Shown: one piece after another, positions 5,933 to 7,149 of the stretch
Numbering within the stretch: position 1 is the first letter of the stretch
Layout of the letters: the number at the start of each line of letters is the position of its first letter
DNA from: an uncultured Oscillospiraceae bacterium
GTDB lineage: Bacteria; Bacillota; Clostridia; Oscillospirales; Oscillospiraceae
Direction: 5' to 3'
DNA: 7,149 nt
Assembly (NCBI GenBank): GCA_944385595.1
Contig: CALWXY010000021.1
Location: 1-7,149 of the forward strand
Program-made: the position numbers and the translations under genes
Notes under the pieces: model-generated
Told to the model about the DNA's origin: nothing
What the model saw: only the letters and a program-made list of their open reading frames with translations
Database searches by the model: none

Positions 5933-7149
5933 TTCGCTGAGGCTGCTCCTTTTTTCAGCACGGGGGCGAGGAACTGCCCGGTATAGCTCTCGGCGCACTC
6001 GGCGCACTGCTCGGGCGTTCCGGTGAAGACTATCTCTCCGCCCATATCGCCGCCCTCGGGACCGAGGTCGATGATATGGTCGGCGGTTTTTATGACGTCG
6101 AGATTGTGCTCAATGACGACGACGGTGTTGCCCGCCTCGACAAGCCTGTCGAGCATCTCGAGCAGGCGGTGGACGTCGGCGACGTGCAGGCCGGTGGTCG
6201 GCTCGTCGAGCACATACACCGTTCTGCCGGTGCTGCGCTTGCTCAGCTCGGTGGCGAGCTTTATGCGCTGCGCCTCGCCGCCGGAGAGCTCAACCGACGA
6301 CTGCCCCAGCTTCACATAGCCGAGGCCGACATCGTACAGCGTCTGCAGTCTGTCGCGGATTTTGGGGCGGTTCTCGAAAAATCCCAGCGCCTCCTCGACG
6401 GTCATCTCCAGCACTTCGGCTATATTTTTGCCCTTATAGCGCACCTCCAGCGTCTCGCGGTTATAGCGCTTGCCCTTGCACACCTCGCAGGGGACGTAGA
6501 CGTCCGGCAGGAAGTGCATCTCGATTTTCAGCAGTCCGTCGCCGGAGCAGGCCTCGCAGCGTCCGCCGCGGACGTTGAACGAAAATCGGCTCGCGTTGTA
6601 GCCGCGCATTTTGGCGTCCTGCGTCGAGGCGAACAGCTCGCGGATATCGGTGAACAGCCCCGTATAGGTCGCGGGGTTGGAGCGCGGTGTGCGCCCTATG
6701 GGGCTCTGGTCTATGGCTATGACCTTGTCGACGTTCTCAAGTCCCTCGATATGGTCGCATCTGCCGGGGCGGCATTTCGCGCGGTTCAGCTCGGAGGCGA
6801 GGGTCTTGTAGAACACCTCGTTTATCAGCGACGATTTGCCGCTGCCGGACACGCCGGTGATGCAGGTAAACACGCCTATGGGGATGTCCACCGTCACATT
6901 TTTGAGGTTATTCTCCCTCGCGCCGACTATGCGTATGGATTTGCCGGTGCCTTTGCGGCGCTCGGCGGGGACGGGTATCTGCATTTTGCCGCTGAGGTAC
7001 TGGCCGGTCAGCGACTCCGGGCAGGCTATGATCTCGTCGTAGGTGCCGGCGCAGACGACCTCGCCGCCGTGTACACCGGCGCCGGGGCCAATGTCGACGA
7101 TGTAGTCCGCCGCGCGCATGGTGTCCTCGTCGTGCTCGACGACGATGAG
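5929..7149 (-). CDS. uvrA: UvrABC excision nuclease subunit A, C-terminal part (5' partial)
   Basis: Damage-recognition ATPase of nucleotide excision repair, which loads UvrB at lesions. Only the last 406 residues are visible. The frame is open to the window edge, where it reads LIVVEHDEDTM, the H-loop region of the first ABC module, so the Met at 7119 is internal. Counting from that Met: Walker A of the second module GVSGSGKSS at 89-97; the conserved IDQSPIGRTPRSNPATYTG region at 136-154; a zinc module with CxxC pairs at 188/191 and 211/214; ABC signature LSGGEAQR at 278-285; Walker B VYVLDEPTTGLH at 301-312; and the H-loop VVVIEHNLDVIK at 333-344. The tail ends soon after the conserved YTGQFL, as is usual. 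It is the first visible gene of the - strand operon. No disabling change is seen. Confidence 0.97.
   Translation of the reverse strand, partial: LIVVEHDEDTMRAADYIVDIGPGAGVHGGEVVCAGTYDEIIACPESLTGQYLSGKMQIPVPAERRKGTGKSIRIVGARENNLKNVTVDIPIGVFTCITGVSGSGKSSLINEVFYKTLASELNRAKCRPGRCDHIEGLENVDKVIAIDQSPIGRTPRSNPATYTGLFTDIRELFASTQDAKMRGYNASRFSFNVRGGRCEACSGDGLLKIEMHFLPDVYVPCEVCKGKRYNRETLEVRYKGKNIAEVLEMTVEEALGFFENRPKIRDRLQTLYDVGLGYVKLGQSSVELSGGEAQRIKLATELSKRSTGRTVYVLDEPTTGLHVADVHRLLEMLDRLVEAGNTVVVIEHNLDVIKTADHIIDLGPEGGDMGGEIVFTGTPEQCAECAESYTGQFLAPVLKKGAASAK

Noticed and set aside
5933..6007. Longer start for the Sm_multidrug_ex-family protein (Met at 6007)
   Set aside because: The added 25 residues are Arg-rich, lie inside the uvrA coding tail and do not fit a membrane-protein N-terminus; the ATG at 5932 gives the usual family length and an ATGA overlap.

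Overview
The window looks like chromosomal DNA from a GC-rich member of the Clostridia (Firmicutes), most likely an Oscillospiraceae/Ruminococcaceae-type gut bacterium. That placement is inferred from the combination of S-layer homology (SLH) repeats, RecD2 and ComF of Firmicutes type, an MreB lying apart from mreC/mreD, strong GGAGG-type ribosome binding sites and high GC at third codon positions. No rRNA, tRNA, mobile element, CRISPR array or phage gene was seen.

Layout: on the + strand, positions 1-1100 hold the 3' part of a secreted SLH-repeat protein ending in an SGNH/GDSL hydrolase domain. It meets a leftward operon tail to tail across a perfect 30-bp palindrome (1101-1130) that can act as a terminator for both sides. 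All the rest is on the - strand and reads, in transcription order: uvrA (3' part, 7149-5929), a small integral membrane protein of the Sm_multidrug_ex/COG2426 family (5932-5444), an unrecognised 110-residue membrane-anchored protein (5397-5065), recD2 (5090-2877), a comF-family gene (2873-2220) and an mreB-family gene (2178-1144).

The - strand genes are packed like one operon: a 4-base ATGA overlap, a 46-base gap, a 26-base overlap, a 3-base gap and a 41-base gap. Three encode DNA-transaction proteins (UvrA excision repair, RecD2 5'-3' helicase, ComF linked to DNA uptake) and the last encodes a cell-shape actin homologue. The promoter must lie upstream of uvrA's missing 5' part, outside the window.

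Most of this is ordinary housekeeping DNA and no new system is evident. The points most worth a second look are an apparent Glu-to-Lys change at the position of the proposed catalytic glutamate in the MreB homologue, the unrecognised small membrane protein whose gene overlaps recD2, and the SLH-SGNH domain fusion. No stretch above 300 bases lacks a gene.
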